Shown here: positions 18,107-27,203 of the stretch, one piece after another | Layout: every line of letters starts with the position of its first letter | Numbering within the stretch: position 1 is the stretch's first letter | NCBI GenBank assembly: GCA_019510125.1 | Contig: JAEKKX010000012.1 | Coordinates: 124,001 to 188,000, forward strand | Length of the DNA stretch: 64,000 bases | Source of the DNA: Lysobacterales bacterium | GTDB taxonomy: Bacteria; Pseudomonadota; Gammaproteobacteria; Xanthomonadales; Xanthomonadaceae | Direction of reading: 5' to 3' | The notes under the pieces: model-generated | What the model was told of the DNA's origin: nothing | The model's database searches: none | What the model saw: only the letters and a program-made list of their open reading frames with translations | Program-made: the position numbers and the translations under genes

Positions 18107-19291
18107 ATGAAGCGTGTCCTGCCCCGATCCCTGCGTGCCGTGTTCACGATCGCCGCGGCGATCGGCCTCGCCATCACCGGCGCGACCGACGCCGCGGTCC
18201 GCTACGACTTCCGCCCGGTGTCCGCCGAAATGCAGGCGCTGGTCGACGACTACGCGCTCGACGGCGCCTCGCTGCGCGTCGACAAGGCCGGCAGCGTGGT
18301 CTTTCGCCGCGCGTACGGCGGCTACACCCTCGACACCCGCGTGCGCATCGCCTCGGCCAGCAAATGGCTGTCGGCGCTGACCATCGCCCGCCTGGTCGAA
18401 CACGGCCGCATGCGCTGGACCGATACCGTGGGCCAGTACTTCCCCGGCGTCGATGCGGCCAAGCGCGGCATCACCCTCGAACAACTGTTCTCGCACACCA
18501 GCGGCCTGCCGGGCGGCGACGACTTCTGCATGTCGAACCCGCTGTACACGCTCGCCACCTGCGCCAACCGCATCCTCACCCAGCCGATGATCGGAGAACC
18601 GGGCAAGGTCTTCTCCTACGGCGGCAATTCGATGCAGGTCGCCGGGCGGATGGCGGAACTCGCCACCGGCCAGGCTTGGGACGACCTGTTCATCGCCGAG
18701 ATGGTGACGCCGCTGGGCCTGGTCGCCACCGACTTCGCGACGTCCTCGACCGCGCCGGGCTACGTGCGCACCGACAATCCGCGCATCGCCGGCGGCGTGC
18801 GCAGCACGCTCGAGGACTACGGCCGGGTGGTGGACATGGTGCTGGCCTGGGGCTGCCTCGACCACCGCAGCGACGGCCTGTGCCTGCCGGGTCGCCGCTT
18901 CCTGGACAAGGCGACGATCGAGTTCATGGCGCGCGACCGCACCGTCGGCACCATCGACGTGTCGCGTCCGCCGACCGCCACCGGCTACGGCTACGGGCTG
19001 GGCCAGTGGATCGACCCGGCTTCGCCGCTGATCGTGTCCAGCCAAGGCGCGTTCGGCTTCACCCCTTGGGTCGACCACAACGCGCAGATCGCCGGCGTGC
19101 TGCTGGTGGACGACGTGAACACCCGGCTGTTCGAGGACATCAACGACATCCGGGCGATGATCAACGTGGTCACGTCGCCTGCCGCCCGCGGGCTGTTCCT
19201 GTCGTTGCCGCAGCCGGCGATGCCGGTCGCGGGCAAACAGGCGGCGTCGCCCGGGCAGGCGCGCCCGCGGCGCGCGGCGCGCGGGCACTGA
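18107..19291 (+). CDS. Exported serine hydrolase of the beta-lactamase/class C family, copy 2
   Basis: A 394-residue paralogue of the preceding gene, with a signal peptide (about 1-29) and the same motifs: Ser83-x-x-Lys86 (SASK), YGGNSMQVAG, SHTSGLPGG and GAFGFTPWVD. It differs by a roughly 13-residue insertion with two extra Cys (WGCLDHRSDGLCLPG), likely a disulfide loop near the active-site rim, which could alter substrate choice. The ribosome site AGGAGG lies 5-6 bases before ATG 18107. Its C-terminus is again a basic Ala/Pro tail. The pair could share a promoter upstream of copy 1. Confidence 0.85.
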   Translation: MKRVLPRSLRAVFTIAAAIGLAITGATDAAVRYDFRPVSAEMQALVDDYALDGASLRVDKAGSVVFRRAYGGYTLDTRVRIASASKWLSALTIARLVEHGRMRWTDTVGQYFPGVDAAKRGITLEQLFSHTSGLPGGDDFCMSNPLYTLATCANRILTQPMIGEPGKVFSYGGNSMQVAGRMAELATGQAWDDLFIAEMVTPLGLVATDFATSSTAPGYVRTDNPRIAGGVRSTLEDYGRVVDMVLAWGCLDHRSDGLCLPGRRFLDKATIEFMARDRTVGTIDVSRPPTATGYGYGLGQWIDPASPLIVSSQGAFGFTPWVDHNAQIAGVLLVDDVNTRLFEDINDIRAMINVVTSPAARGLFLSLPQPAMPVAGKQAASPGQARPRRAARGH

Positions 19292-19351
19292 GCGCAGGCG
19301 GGCGCGGGCGCGCCGCCGCCTGCGTCCGCCGCAACCTCGTCCGATGCGTCG

Positions 19352-20788
19352 TCAGGCCGCGGCTTCGACCGCGGCGGGGGGCGTCCGCGCAAAGCGTCGC
19401 GGACGTTCCAGATGCCAGCGCGTGTGCCGCTGCAGCACGCGCCCGGCCCGGATCAGCACCTGTTCTCCCAAGTCGCGCGCCACCAGTTGGATCGCGACCG
19501 GATACCCGTCCGCGGTCAATCCCGCGGGCAGGCTGATGGCGGGCACGCCGGCCATGTTGAACGGCACCGTGAACCGGAGCAGGCCGGCCAGTCCTTCCGG
19601 GCTCGGTTCGATCGCGTCCATGTCCGCCAGCAGCGGCGCCGCGAACGGCTGCACGGGCGTGAGCAGCAGGTCCACCTGGCCCAGCAGCGTGCGCAAGCGT
19701 CCGGTGAACGCCATCCTGCGCAGGCGCATCTGCTGGAACAGCACCGCCGGGAGCGAGAGGCCGTTCTCCAGCCCCGCCGAGAGCCACGGACCGTAGGCGT
19801 CCTTGTGCGCCGGATACGTGTCCGCATGGGCCACCGCCGCCTCGATCTGGCAGTGCAGCGGCCAGTCCTCGATCGACGGCATGGTGTCGGGCACCGTGAC
19901 CGGCACGATCTCCGCGCCGAGGTCCTTCAGGGCGTCGATCGCGCGCGCCAGCGCGGACAGCGTTTCCGCATCCGCGCCGGTGCCGTTGTAGCTTTCGTCG
20001 ACGCCGATCCGGATCCCGGACAGCGACGTCGCTGCGCCCGCGAGATAGTCCGGCACCGTCGCGTCGAGCGAGGTCGGATCGCGTGCGTCGGACCCCGCCA
20101 TCGCCTGCAGCATGAGGCCGCAGTCTTCGGCCGACCGGCAGATCGGGCCGACGTGGTCGAGCGACGCCGCCAGTTCGAACATGCCGTGGCGCGAAACCCG
20201 GCCCCAGGTCGGCTTCAACCCGGTGACGCCGTTCGCCGCGGCGGGGTAGCGGATCGAGCCGCCGGTATCGGTGCCGATCGACGCGGTGCACAGTCCCGCC
20301 GCGATCGCGACCCCGGATCCGCTCGACGACACGCCGGTCCACAGATCCGGATTCCACGGATTCCTGGGCGGTGCGATCTCGGGATGGTGCCGGGCGAAGC
20401 CGCCCTCGGTGAGCTGCAGCTTGCCCAGCAGCACCGTGCCCGCCTGCTGCAGGCGTTCGGCGACGGTGGCGTCGAAGTCGGGACGGAATTCCCGGTGCAC
20501 GCGCATGCCCCCGGCGGTCGGGATGTCGCGGGTGAAGCACAGGTCCTTCAGGCCGACCGGAATACCGTGCAGCGGGCCCTTGAAGCGGCCGCGCTGGAAA
20601 TCGCGCTCGCACTGCTTCGCGGTCTCGAGCGCGTGTTCCCCGGTGATGCAGGCGTAGGCGTTCAGATCGGGCTCGTACGCCTCGATCCGGCGCAGGAAAT
20701 GCTCGGTGACCTCGACCGGGGACAGCGTCTTTTTCCGATAGGCGTCCGCAAGCGCGCCAACGGTCATCCAGGCCAGTTCGTCTTCCAT
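19352..20788 (-). CDS. Amidase-signature family hydrolase
   Basis: A 478-residue enzyme of the GatA/FAAH amidase-signature family, which hydrolyses or transfers amide nitrogen. The Ser-cisSer-Lys triad is visible: Lys81 in PVGLKDL, cis-Ser in the SSSGSGVA stretch (154-161), and nucleophile Ser178 in GTDTGGSIR. The usual GGSSGGS box is changed to GVSSSGS. No signal peptide and no gatB or gatC neighbour are present, so it is not the tRNA-dependent amidotransferase; a catabolic amidase is more likely. ATG 20788 is preferred over ATG 20797 because AAGGAG lies 10 nt before the former but only 1 nt before the latter. Confidence 0.85.
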   Translation of the reverse strand: MEDELAWMTVGALADAYRKKTLSPVEVTEHFLRRIEAYEPDLNAYACITGEHALETAKQCERDFQRGRFKGPLHGIPVGLKDLCFTRDIPTAGGMRVHREFRPDFDATVAERLQQAGTVLLGKLQLTEGGFARHHPEIAPPRNPWNPDLWTGVSSSGSGVAIAAGLCTASIGTDTGGSIRYPAAANGVTGLKPTWGRVSRHGMFELAASLDHVGPICRSAEDCGLMLQAMAGSDARDPTSLDATVPDYLAGAATSLSGIRIGVDESYNGTGADAETLSALARAIDALKDLGAEIVPVTVPDTMPSIEDWPLHCQIEAAVAHADTYPAHKDAYGPWLSAGLENGLSLPAVLFQQMRLRRMAFTGRLRTLLGQVDLLLTPVQPFAAPLLADMDAIEPSPEGLAGLLRFTVPFNMAGVPAISLPAGLTADGYPVAIQLVARDLGEQVLIRAGRVLQRHTRWHLERPRRFARTPPAAVEAAA

Positions 20789-21113
20789 GATCGCCATGCT
20801 CCTTGCACTCGCGTTCCATTCAAACTCCACCGCATCGCATGGAATCGAACATGACCAGCGTGCGTGCTGGGCGGCGATCCGTGCCGGGGGGAGCTTGCGC
20901 GTGCGGCGACGATAAACAATCGCCGGAACCCGCGCAAGACGGCCGAACCGGGCCGGTCGGCCCTCGGTCGACGCGACCTGAGACGGAATTCGCATCCGAT
21001 CGGCGCGCGGGTTCCCGTTCCGCGAAAATACCGAAAAGCCCGCGAAGCAGGCGTCGCGATGCAGGCCGATGCGAGGCTGCGCACGGCCCGGCCCGTAGCG
21101 GCCGGAGGCTTCG
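20789..21113. other. Gap between amidase start and Imm70-type gene
   Basis: No convincing gene. The region holds the AAGGAG ribosome site of the amidase near 20801 and presumably its promoter. Short open frames here have no ribosome site or recognisable content. Confidence 0.5.
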
Positions 21114-21623
21114 TCAGGTCCTGCCGGCGAACAGCGCCTCGTGCGATCCGAACGCGACGATGTGGACGGGATGACCGAACTCGACCGCGCTCTCCACGCT
21201 CTCGATCAGTCCGGCGCGCAGCAGATTCAGGCCGTTGACCGTGACGAAGAATTCCGCGGCGTTGGCGGCGCCGTCGCCGAGGCGATAGTGCGGACTCGGC
21301 GGCCTGCCGGGGTCGTCCGCGTCCCAAACGACGCTCGAGACCGGCCGCTGGGTCAGCGCTGCGTCGATCGTCCTCAGTTCCTGCAGGGCCTGGCGGCAAT
21401 CCCCGGGCAGCAGCTCGCCTCGATACAGGCGATGCATGGTGATCGGAAAACGCGAGCCCCATCCGCCGGGCTCCAGGTTCGCCGCGATCGTGGAGAACAG
21501 CCCGTGCAGGATCGCGGCCGGCCCGATTTCGGTCACGACGCTGCCCGCGCGGATCGCGACGCGCGCGGGGGGCGGTGACGGCGGCGGTGACCGTGTTCCG
21601 AACAGTCGCCTCAGCAGTGACAT
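21114..21623 (-). CDS. Imm70-family immunity protein (orphan)
   Basis: A 169-residue cytosolic protein. After a short Pro-rich N-terminus the sequence matches the Imm70 pattern as I remember it: VVTEIGPAAILHGLFSTIA, NLEPGGWGSRFPITMHRLYRGEL, ALQELRTIDAAL, VVWDADDPGRPP and AEFFVTVNG. Imm70 proteins neutralise toxins of polymorphic toxin systems in the same or neighbouring cells. No toxin gene with RHS, PAAR or filamentous-haemagglutinin features is adjacent; the nearest nuclease is the secreted endonuclease I gene upstream on the same strand. The start at 21623 has a GAGG ribosome site; a longer frame to 21719 is less likely. Confidence 0.7.
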   Translation of the reverse strand: MSLLRRLFGTRSPPPSPPPARVAIRAGSVVTEIGPAAILHGLFSTIAANLEPGGWGSRFPITMHRLYRGELLPGDCRQALQELRTIDAALTQRPVSSVVWDADDPGRPPSPHYRLGDGAANAAEFFVTVNGLNLLRAGLIESVESAVEFGHPVHIVAFGSHEALFAGRT

Positions 21624-21769
21624 GCGGGACCTCGTGCCTGCGCGGGCCGCTGCGCGCAGCGGCGTGGGATGGCGTGAAGCGTCGGACGCCACCCTAACGG
21701 CGTGGGTCGAACGGATCAATGCCGATGCGCGTCATCGGACCGGTCGCTTCGCGCCGCCCGGTCGCGCAC

Positions 21770-21799
21770 AAAAAAACGCCGGCGGTGACCCGCCGGCGT
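21770..21799 (-). terminator. Intrinsic terminator of the endonuclease gene
   Basis: A perfect 10-bp stem (ACGCCGGCGG with CCGCCGGCGT), loop TGAC on the plus strand, followed on the minus strand by seven T residues. It lies 28 bp past the endonuclease stop codon and separates that gene from the Imm70-type gene. Confidence 0.9.
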
Positions 21800-21826
21800 C
21801 GTGTGCCGCATCGCGATGCGCGCTGA

Positions 21827-23593
21827 TCAGTTCAGCGTGCAGGTCGCGGGCTTGGCCGAGGTGAACAGCGCGCTCGTCGCCCATTCCGGATGGTCGATGA
21901 ACGGGTTGCGGTTGCCCTGGAAGCTGTAGATCACTTCGTTGCGGGCGCGCTCGGCGGCGTCCGGCGGATCGGCCTGGTGCCAGGCGATCAGCGTGGACAG
22001 CAGGCCCATGTAGGCCGGCGAGCTGGAGGTGATGACGATCTGGCTGCGGGTGTCGGTCAGCTCCAGGTCCGGCTCGCTCTGGCCGGTGGTCGGATGGGTG
22101 CCGCCTTCGTAGCGGATCGCCATGTACATCACCGCGCGGGCCATGTCGCCCTTGCGCTTGTTCCACACCTCGAACGAACCGCCGTTGCCGTCCGGGCTGA
22201 CCACCCAGTTGGAGTTGCCCGGGTAGGTGCCGCTGCCGCCGCCGGCGCCGTTGTTGACCTCGGTCGGGCGTTCGCCGCAGCCGGAGGACTGCGGGCAGTT
22301 GGCGTAGGGCTTGTTGCCGCGATCGGCGTTGTAGACCGACTCGGTCAGGTACAGCATGTGGGTGTCGGTGTACGGCGAGTTCGGCAGGCCGAGGTTGCCG
22401 GTGGAGCTGCCGAAGCCCAGCGAGTTCGGCCAGGTGTGTTCGCGGTTGTAGACCAGGCCCGAACCGGTGCCGGCGCGGCTGCTGACCTTGGTGAAGCTGT
22501 GGTTGAGGTAGGCGTCGAGGATCTTGCCGGCGTTGTTCGGATCCTCGTCGGCGATCTCCAGGATCGTCCACGTGTTGGTGGTGCCGCCGCTGTACGGATA
22601 CGCGGTATGGCCGCGGATGGTCTGGTTGAGCGAGCAGCGCAACTGCGACGGGCTGCTGGTGTTGACGTGCTGGTAGTAGCCGGTGCCGCCACCACCGCCG
22701 GAAGCGACGTTGAAGTTGACCACGGTGTTGGCAGCCATGGTCTGGCCGGTGGCGTCGGTGATCTTGCTGCCGACCACGGTGAAGGTGCAGGCCTCGCCGC
22801 CGACCAGCGCGCTGTTGGTCGAGATGCTGGCGGTGGTGTTGGCCGAGCTCGGGTAGGTCAGGGCGACCGTGCCGGAGGTGGCGCAGGACAGCGTGAACGC
22901 GCCGGTGGCGATGGCGACCTGTTCGCTGAACACCGCGGAGAGGTTGCCGGCGGCCGGGAAGTCGGTGGCGCCGTTGGTCGGCGTGGTCGAGCTGACGGTC
23001 GGACGCGGGTTCGGGGCGACGAAGGTCTGGCCGTTGTTGCAGGCGTTGTAGGTCTTCGTGGCCGACGGCTTCCAGGTGAAGTTGGAATAGGTGGTGCCGG
23101 TGCCGCCGAGCTGCAGCGAGGTGCCGGGCACGGTCGAGCCGGTCTCGGACACGGCCAGGTTGCTGCTGGTGCGGCCGGCCGCCGGGCCGTCGCTGGCCTT
23201 GATCTGGCCTTCGTAGCTGAGGAACTGGACCACGTTGCCGCTGCCGTCGACCAGCGCGAAGCCGTCGCTGGCGCCGTTCTGGATGCCGTTGGTCGGGTAG
23301 GTCAGGGTCGCGATGCGCACCTGCGCGCCGCAGGTGACCAGGCTGCCGGCCGGCAGCAGGTCGTTGTCGTAGACGGTGGCCGCGGTCGCGGTGGCGCCGT
23401 TGTAGAGGTAGATGCGGTAGTTGCTGAGCGTTTCGCCCGCGGTGGCGACGACTTCGATCGCCTCGCCGGTATCGCCGGCGGCGGTCGAATCGTCGTAGTG
23501 GAATTCGTTGATGAAGACTTCGGCATGGGCGGCGCCGGTGGCCAGCAGCAGGGCGCAGGCGAGCGGCGACATCGTGGACAGCACACGCGACAT
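21827..23593 (-). CDS. Secreted endonuclease I with lamin-tail and Ig-like domains
   Basis: A 588-residue exported protein. The order is a signal peptide (1-24, ending AHA); a lamin-tail domain starting EVFINEFHYDD (about 25-165); a Big_5/SbsA-like Ig domain (about 188-285, PTVSSTTPTNGATDFPAAGNLSAVFSE region); and a C-terminal endonuclease I (EndA/NucM) domain from about 300. The nuclease shows NREHTWPNSLGF, TDTHMLYLT, FEVWNKRKGDMARAVMYMAIRY and QGNRNPFIDHPEW, which contain the metal and catalytic His. It should degrade extracellular DNA or RNA for nutrition or competition. Low-complexity Ser/Thr/Gly linkers suit a secreted multidomain enzyme. A strong terminator follows. Confidence 0.9.
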   Translation of the reverse strand: MSRVLSTMSPLACALLLATGAAHAEVFINEFHYDDSTAAGDTGEAIEVVATAGETLSNYRIYLYNGATATAATVYDNDLLPAGSLVTCGAQVRIATLTYPTNGIQNGASDGFALVDGSGNVVQFLSYEGQIKASDGPAAGRTSSNLAVSETGSTVPGTSLQLGGTGTTYSNFTWKPSATKTYNACNNGQTFVAPNPRPTVSSTTPTNGATDFPAAGNLSAVFSEQVAIATGAFTLSCATSGTVALTYPSSANTTASISTNSALVGGEACTFTVVGSKITDATGQTMAANTVVNFNVASGGGGGTGYYQHVNTSSPSQLRCSLNQTIRGHTAYPYSGGTTNTWTILEIADEDPNNAGKILDAYLNHSFTKVSSRAGTGSGLVYNREHTWPNSLGFGSSTGNLGLPNSPYTDTHMLYLTESVYNADRGNKPYANCPQSSGCGERPTEVNNGAGGGSGTYPGNSNWVVSPDGNGGSFEVWNKRKGDMARAVMYMAIRYEGGTHPTTGQSEPDLELTDTRSQIVITSSSPAYMGLLSTLIAWHQADPPDAAERARNEVIYSFQGNRNPFIDHPEWATSALFTSAKPATCTLN

Positions 23594-23848
23594 AAGCGGA
23601 TCTCTTCGGTTGGATGGGTGGAACGGGCGTCCCCGACTCGTTCCGGTCGCGGCCACGATTCCCTGGCCGCACGGTTCCGGCGCGGCCCCCCGACCGCGCG
23701 CACGGTCCGCCTCCGCGGACCGCGCCACGGGCGGCATCGGCCGCCCGTGGAGGACGGGGCAATCTAGCCGACGCGTGTGACAGCCGCCACCCATCCGGTC
23801 GCGGGCCGCCCGGCCGGGCCGACGGACGGCGCCTGCTAGCCTGTCGCG

Positions 23849-26494
23849 ATGCCGTCCGACGCCTTCCCCATCGCCCCCCTCCTGCCGCAGATCGACGCCG
23901 CGCTCGCCGCGGGCACGCGGCTCGTGCTCGAGGCCCCGCCCGGCGCGGGCAAGACCACCCAGGTGCCGCTGGCGCTGCTGCGGGCCGGCTGGCTGTCCGG
24001 CGCGAAGATCGTGATGCTGGAACCGCGCCGGGTGGCGGCGCGCGCGGCCGCCGGGTTCATGGCGCGGCAGCTCGGCGAGGCGGTGGGCGAGACCGTCGGC
24101 TACCGCATCCGCTTCGAGAGCAAGGTCTCGGCCAAGACCCGGATCGAGGTCGTCACCGAGGGCATCCTCACCCGCATGCTGCAGGACGACCCGACGCTGG
24201 GCGAGGGCGGGCCCGACGCCGTCGGCGCGCTGCTGTTCGACGAGTTCCACGAACGCCATCTCGCCGGCGACCTCGGGCTGGCGCTCGCGCTGGATGTGCA
24301 GGCGGGCCTGCGCGAGGACCTGCGCATCGTCGTGATGTCGGCGACGCTGGACGGCGAACGGCTGGCGCAGGCGCTCGACGCGCCGCGGCTGTCGAGCGCC
24401 GGACGCAGCTTCCCGGTGACGCTTGCGCACTTTCCCGCACGCCGCGACGAGGCGCTGCCGCACCAGGTGCGCCGCGCGGTCGAACACGCGCTGGCCACGC
24501 ATCCGGGCGACGTGCTGGTGTTCCTGCCCGGCCAGCGCGAGATCGGCCAGGTGCAGGCGCTGCTGGAGGCTTCAGGCCCCGCTTCCCCCGGAAGAGCGGT
24601 TGGGGCGAGGACCGGCACGCCCGTTCCGTCTCCCGTCTCTGCACCCTCATCCGGCGCTGCGCGCCCCCTTCTCCCGGCGGGAGAAGGGAAGGACGGTGTC
24701 GAAGTCCTGGCCCTGCACGGCGAACTGCCGGTGGAGCAGCAGTCGCGGGTGCTGCAGCCGGCGCCCGACGGCCGGCGCCGGGTGGTGCTGGCGACCAACG
24801 TCGCCGAATCCAGCGTCACCCTGCCCGGCGTGCGCGTGGTGATCGACAGCGGCCTGGCGCGCGAGCCGCGCTACGACCCCAACAGCGGCTTCCCGCGGCT
24901 GGAGGTGGTGAACATCGCCCAGGCGTCCGCGGACCAGCGCGCGGGCCGCGCCGGGCGCGTCGCCGAGGGCTGGGCGTACCGGCTGTGGCCGGAATCGCAG
25001 CGGCTGGAACCGCAGCGGCGGCCGGAGATCGCGCAGGTCGAACTGGCGTCGCTGGCGCTGGAACTCGCGGCCTGGGGCAGCGCGGCGCTGCGCTTCGTCG
25101 ATCCGCCGCCGCCCGGCGCGCTGGCGGCGGCGCGCGACCTGCTGCGCCGGCTCGGCGCGCTCGACGCCGGCCACGGCATCACCGCGCTCGGCCGGCGGAT
25201 GCTCGCGCTCGGCACCCATCCGCGGCTGGCGGCGATGCTGCTCGCGGCACGCACGCCCGGCGACGCCGCGCTGGCCTGCGACCTCGCCGCACTGGTCGAA
25301 GCGCGCGATCCGCTGCGCGCGACGCCCGGCGGCGGCCGCAGCGAAGCCCTCGCCGCGCGCTGGCAGGCGCTGGCCGCGTTCCGGCGCGGGCGCACGCCGG
25401 CGGACGCCTCGCGCAGCGGACTGCAGGCGATCGACGCCGCGGCCGCGCAGTGGCGCAGGCGCCTGCGCTGCGACGCGCGCGCGCCCGACGACGCCCCGGC
25501 GCATGCGCTCGGCGACCTGCTCGCGCACGCCTTCCCCGATCGCATCGCGCATCGGCATGCGGGCGACCATCGCCGCTACCAGCTCGCGAACGGGCGCACC
25601 GCGCGGCTGTTCGACGACAGCGCGCTGACCGGCGAGCCGTGGCTGGTCGCCAGCGAACTGCGCCACGAGCGCGGCGACGCGCTGCTGCTGCGCGCCGCGC
25701 CGGTGGACGAGCGTCGCCTGCGCGAGGATTTCGCCGCGCGCTTCTCCGATCGCGACGAAGTGCGCTGGGACGACGCCAGGCGCGCGCTGGTCGCCGAACG
25801 CGTGCAGCGCTTCGACGGCATCGTGCTCGACGCGCGGCCGGCGGGGAAGGTCGATCCCGCGCAGGCGGCGCGCGCGCTCGTCGATGCGGTGCGCACGCTC
25901 GGCATCGACGCGCTGCCGTGGCGCGAATCGCTGGTGCAGTGGCGCGCGCGCGTGCGCTGCCTGCGCGCCTGGATGCCCGACCTCGCGCTGCCCGATCTCT
26001 CCGACGACGCACTGCTGGCGACGCTCGACGACTGGCTGCAGCCCGCGTTCGCCGGCAAGACCCGGCTCGACGCGCTGACCGAGGACGAGCTCGGCGAAGC
26101 GCTGAAATCCGGCGTCGACTGGGCGACGCGCCAGCGCATCGACGCGCTGGCGCCGGTGCGGATCGTGGTCCCGTCCGGCATGGAGCGCAGGATCGACTAC
26201 GCCTACGACGCCGAGACCGACGCGCCGCAGGCGCCGGTGCTCGCGGTGAAGCTGCAGGAACTGTTCGGCCTCGCCGACACCCCGCGCATCGCCGACGGCC
26301 GGGTGCCGCTGACCCTGCACCTGCTGTCGCCGGCCGGCCGGCCGCTGCAGGTCACCCGGGACCTGCACGGGTTCTGGGAGCGCACCTACCCGGAGGTGAA
26401 GAAGGAGATGAAGGGACGCTATCCGAAGCATCCGTGGCCGGACGATCCGTGGTCCGCGATCGCGACCCATCGCGCGAAGCCGCGCGGGACCTGA
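23849..26494 (+). CDS. hrpB: ATP-dependent RNA helicase HrpB with in-frame insertion
   Basis: An 881-residue DEAH-type helicase. Walker A PGAGKTT is at residues 31-37, the DEFH box at 131-134, and motif III SATLDGE follows. The second RecA-like domain has VLATNVAESSVTLPGV, IDSGLAREPRYD and the QRAGRAGRVAEG motif. The helicase-associated and HrpB-specific C-terminal regions continue to MKGRYPKHPWPDDP. The protein is about 40 residues longer than usual. The extra part lies at about residues 242-284 (24572-24700), between the VQALLEA and VLALHGEL motifs, where a palindromic intergenic-type repeat has been inserted without breaking the frame. The physiological role of bacterial HrpB is poorly defined. 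Confidence 0.92.
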   Translation: MPSDAFPIAPLLPQIDAALAAGTRLVLEAPPGAGKTTQVPLALLRAGWLSGAKIVMLEPRRVAARAAAGFMARQLGEAVGETVGYRIRFESKVSAKTRIEVVTEGILTRMLQDDPTLGEGGPDAVGALLFDEFHERHLAGDLGLALALDVQAGLREDLRIVVMSATLDGERLAQALDAPRLSSAGRSFPVTLAHFPARRDEALPHQVRRAVEHALATHPGDVLVFLPGQREIGQVQALLEASGPASPGRAVGARTGTPVPSPVSAPSSGAARPLLPAGEGKDGVEVLALHGELPVEQQSRVLQPAPDGRRRVVLATNVAESSVTLPGVRVVIDSGLAREPRYDPNSGFPRLEVVNIAQASADQRAGRAGRVAEGWAYRLWPESQRLEPQRRPEIAQVELASLALELAAWGSAALRFVDPPPPGALAAARDLLRRLGALDAGHGITALGRRMLALGTHPRLAAMLLAARTPGDAALACDLAALVEARDPLRATPGGGRSEALAARWQALAAFRRGRTPADASRSGLQAIDAAAAQWRRRLRCDARAPDDAPAHALGDLLAHAFPDRIAHRHAGDHRRYQLANGRTARLFDDSALTGEPWLVASELRHERGDALLLRAAPVDERRLREDFAARFSDRDEVRWDDARRALVAERVQRFDGIVLDARPAGKVDPAQAARALVDAVRTLGIDALPWRESLVQWRARVRCLRAWMPDLALPDLSDDALLATLDDWLQPAFAGKTRLDALTEDELGEALKSGVDWATRQRIDALAPVRIVVPSGMERRIDYAYDAETDAPQAPVLAVKLQELFGLADTPRIADGRVPLTLHLLSPAGRPLQVTRDLHGFWERTYPEVKKEMKGRYPKHPWPDDPWSAIATHRAKPRGT
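24666..24688. repeat. Perfect 11-bp inverted repeat inside hrpB
   Basis: CCCTTCTCCCG and CGGGAGAAGGG flank a single central base. It forms the heart of a segment of about 130 bp that has no counterpart in normal HrpB. From memory, this sequence type (CCCTCATCCGGCGC... then a CTTCTCCC palindrome) is a common dispersed intergenic element in Proteobacteria. Here it is translated as a Pro/Gly/Ser-rich linker. Confidence 0.75.
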
Positions 26495-26745
26495 CAGGCC
26501 GGCACTTCATCCCCGGCGCAACGCGATGCATTCATCGTCGTCGCGACCGCGGCGTCCGTCCTGCGCCACCGGCGACCTGCACGATCGCGCCCGCCGGATC
26601 GCGTGTCCTGCACGCCCGGCGGGCCGCCGACGACGCCTGGATGAATCGAATCCCCCGCGCGGACCGGACGAACGCGCCGCAGGCCCGGGCCAAGCCCACA
26701 CTGCGCTGGCCGTCGCCGCGTGCGACCCGCCATCGGAGAACCGCC

Positions 26746-27132
26746 ATGTCCAAACTCGATTCGATCGCCGACCGCAGCCTCACCGTCGCCACCCGCGCCC
26801 GCGACCTGATCGCCCCGTCCGCCGCCGGCGTGCGCGACTGGGTCACGTCCGGCGCCGCGCTCGTGGCCGCCCGCGGCGGCGCGAAGACCGCCGCGCGCTT
26901 CGCCCGTCGCAACCCGGCGCTCGCCATCGCCACCGTCGTGGTCGGCGCCGGCGTGCTCGCCTACGGCGCCTACCGCCGCCGCCAGGCCAACGCCGCGCTC
27001 CCCGGCGAAGCGGACGCCGTCGACACGACGTCCACCCGCAAGCCCAGGCAGGTCCCGGTGCGCAGCGTGCGCGCCGACGCGGCCGCCCGCACCGCCAAGC
27101 CCGCGCGCAAGCGCACCACCGCTCAGGCCTGA
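26746..27132 (+). CDS. Small basic single-pass membrane protein, unknown function
   Basis: A 128-residue protein, MSKLDSIADRSL onward. A central helix, NPALAIATVVVGAGVLAYGAY (about residues 64-84), is followed by RRR, a likely positive-inside anchor. The C-terminal 40 residues are Lys/Arg/Thr/Ala-rich, without fold-like hydrophobic pattern (TAKPARKRTTAQA). I do not recognise the family. GGAGA lies 8 nt before the ATG. The gene stands alone between hrpB and rluE. Codon pattern is consistent with a real gene. Confidence 0.65.
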   Translation: MSKLDSIADRSLTVATRARDLIAPSAAGVRDWVTSGAALVAARGGAKTAARFARRNPALAIATVVVGAGVLAYGAYRRRQANAALPGEADAVDTTSTRKPRQVPVRSVRADAAARTAKPARKRTTAQA

Positions 27133-27203
27133 CGCCCTGAGCTTCGCATCGCGACGGCGATCCGTCGCGGTGCGTGCGGCGCGATGCCTTCAGGACGACG
27201 TCT

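Noticed and set aside
16818-19291. True beta-lactamase resistance genes
   Set aside because: The proteins have the SxxK fold but belong to the broad serine hydrolase group. The class C YxN motif is YGG, and no ampR lies beside them.
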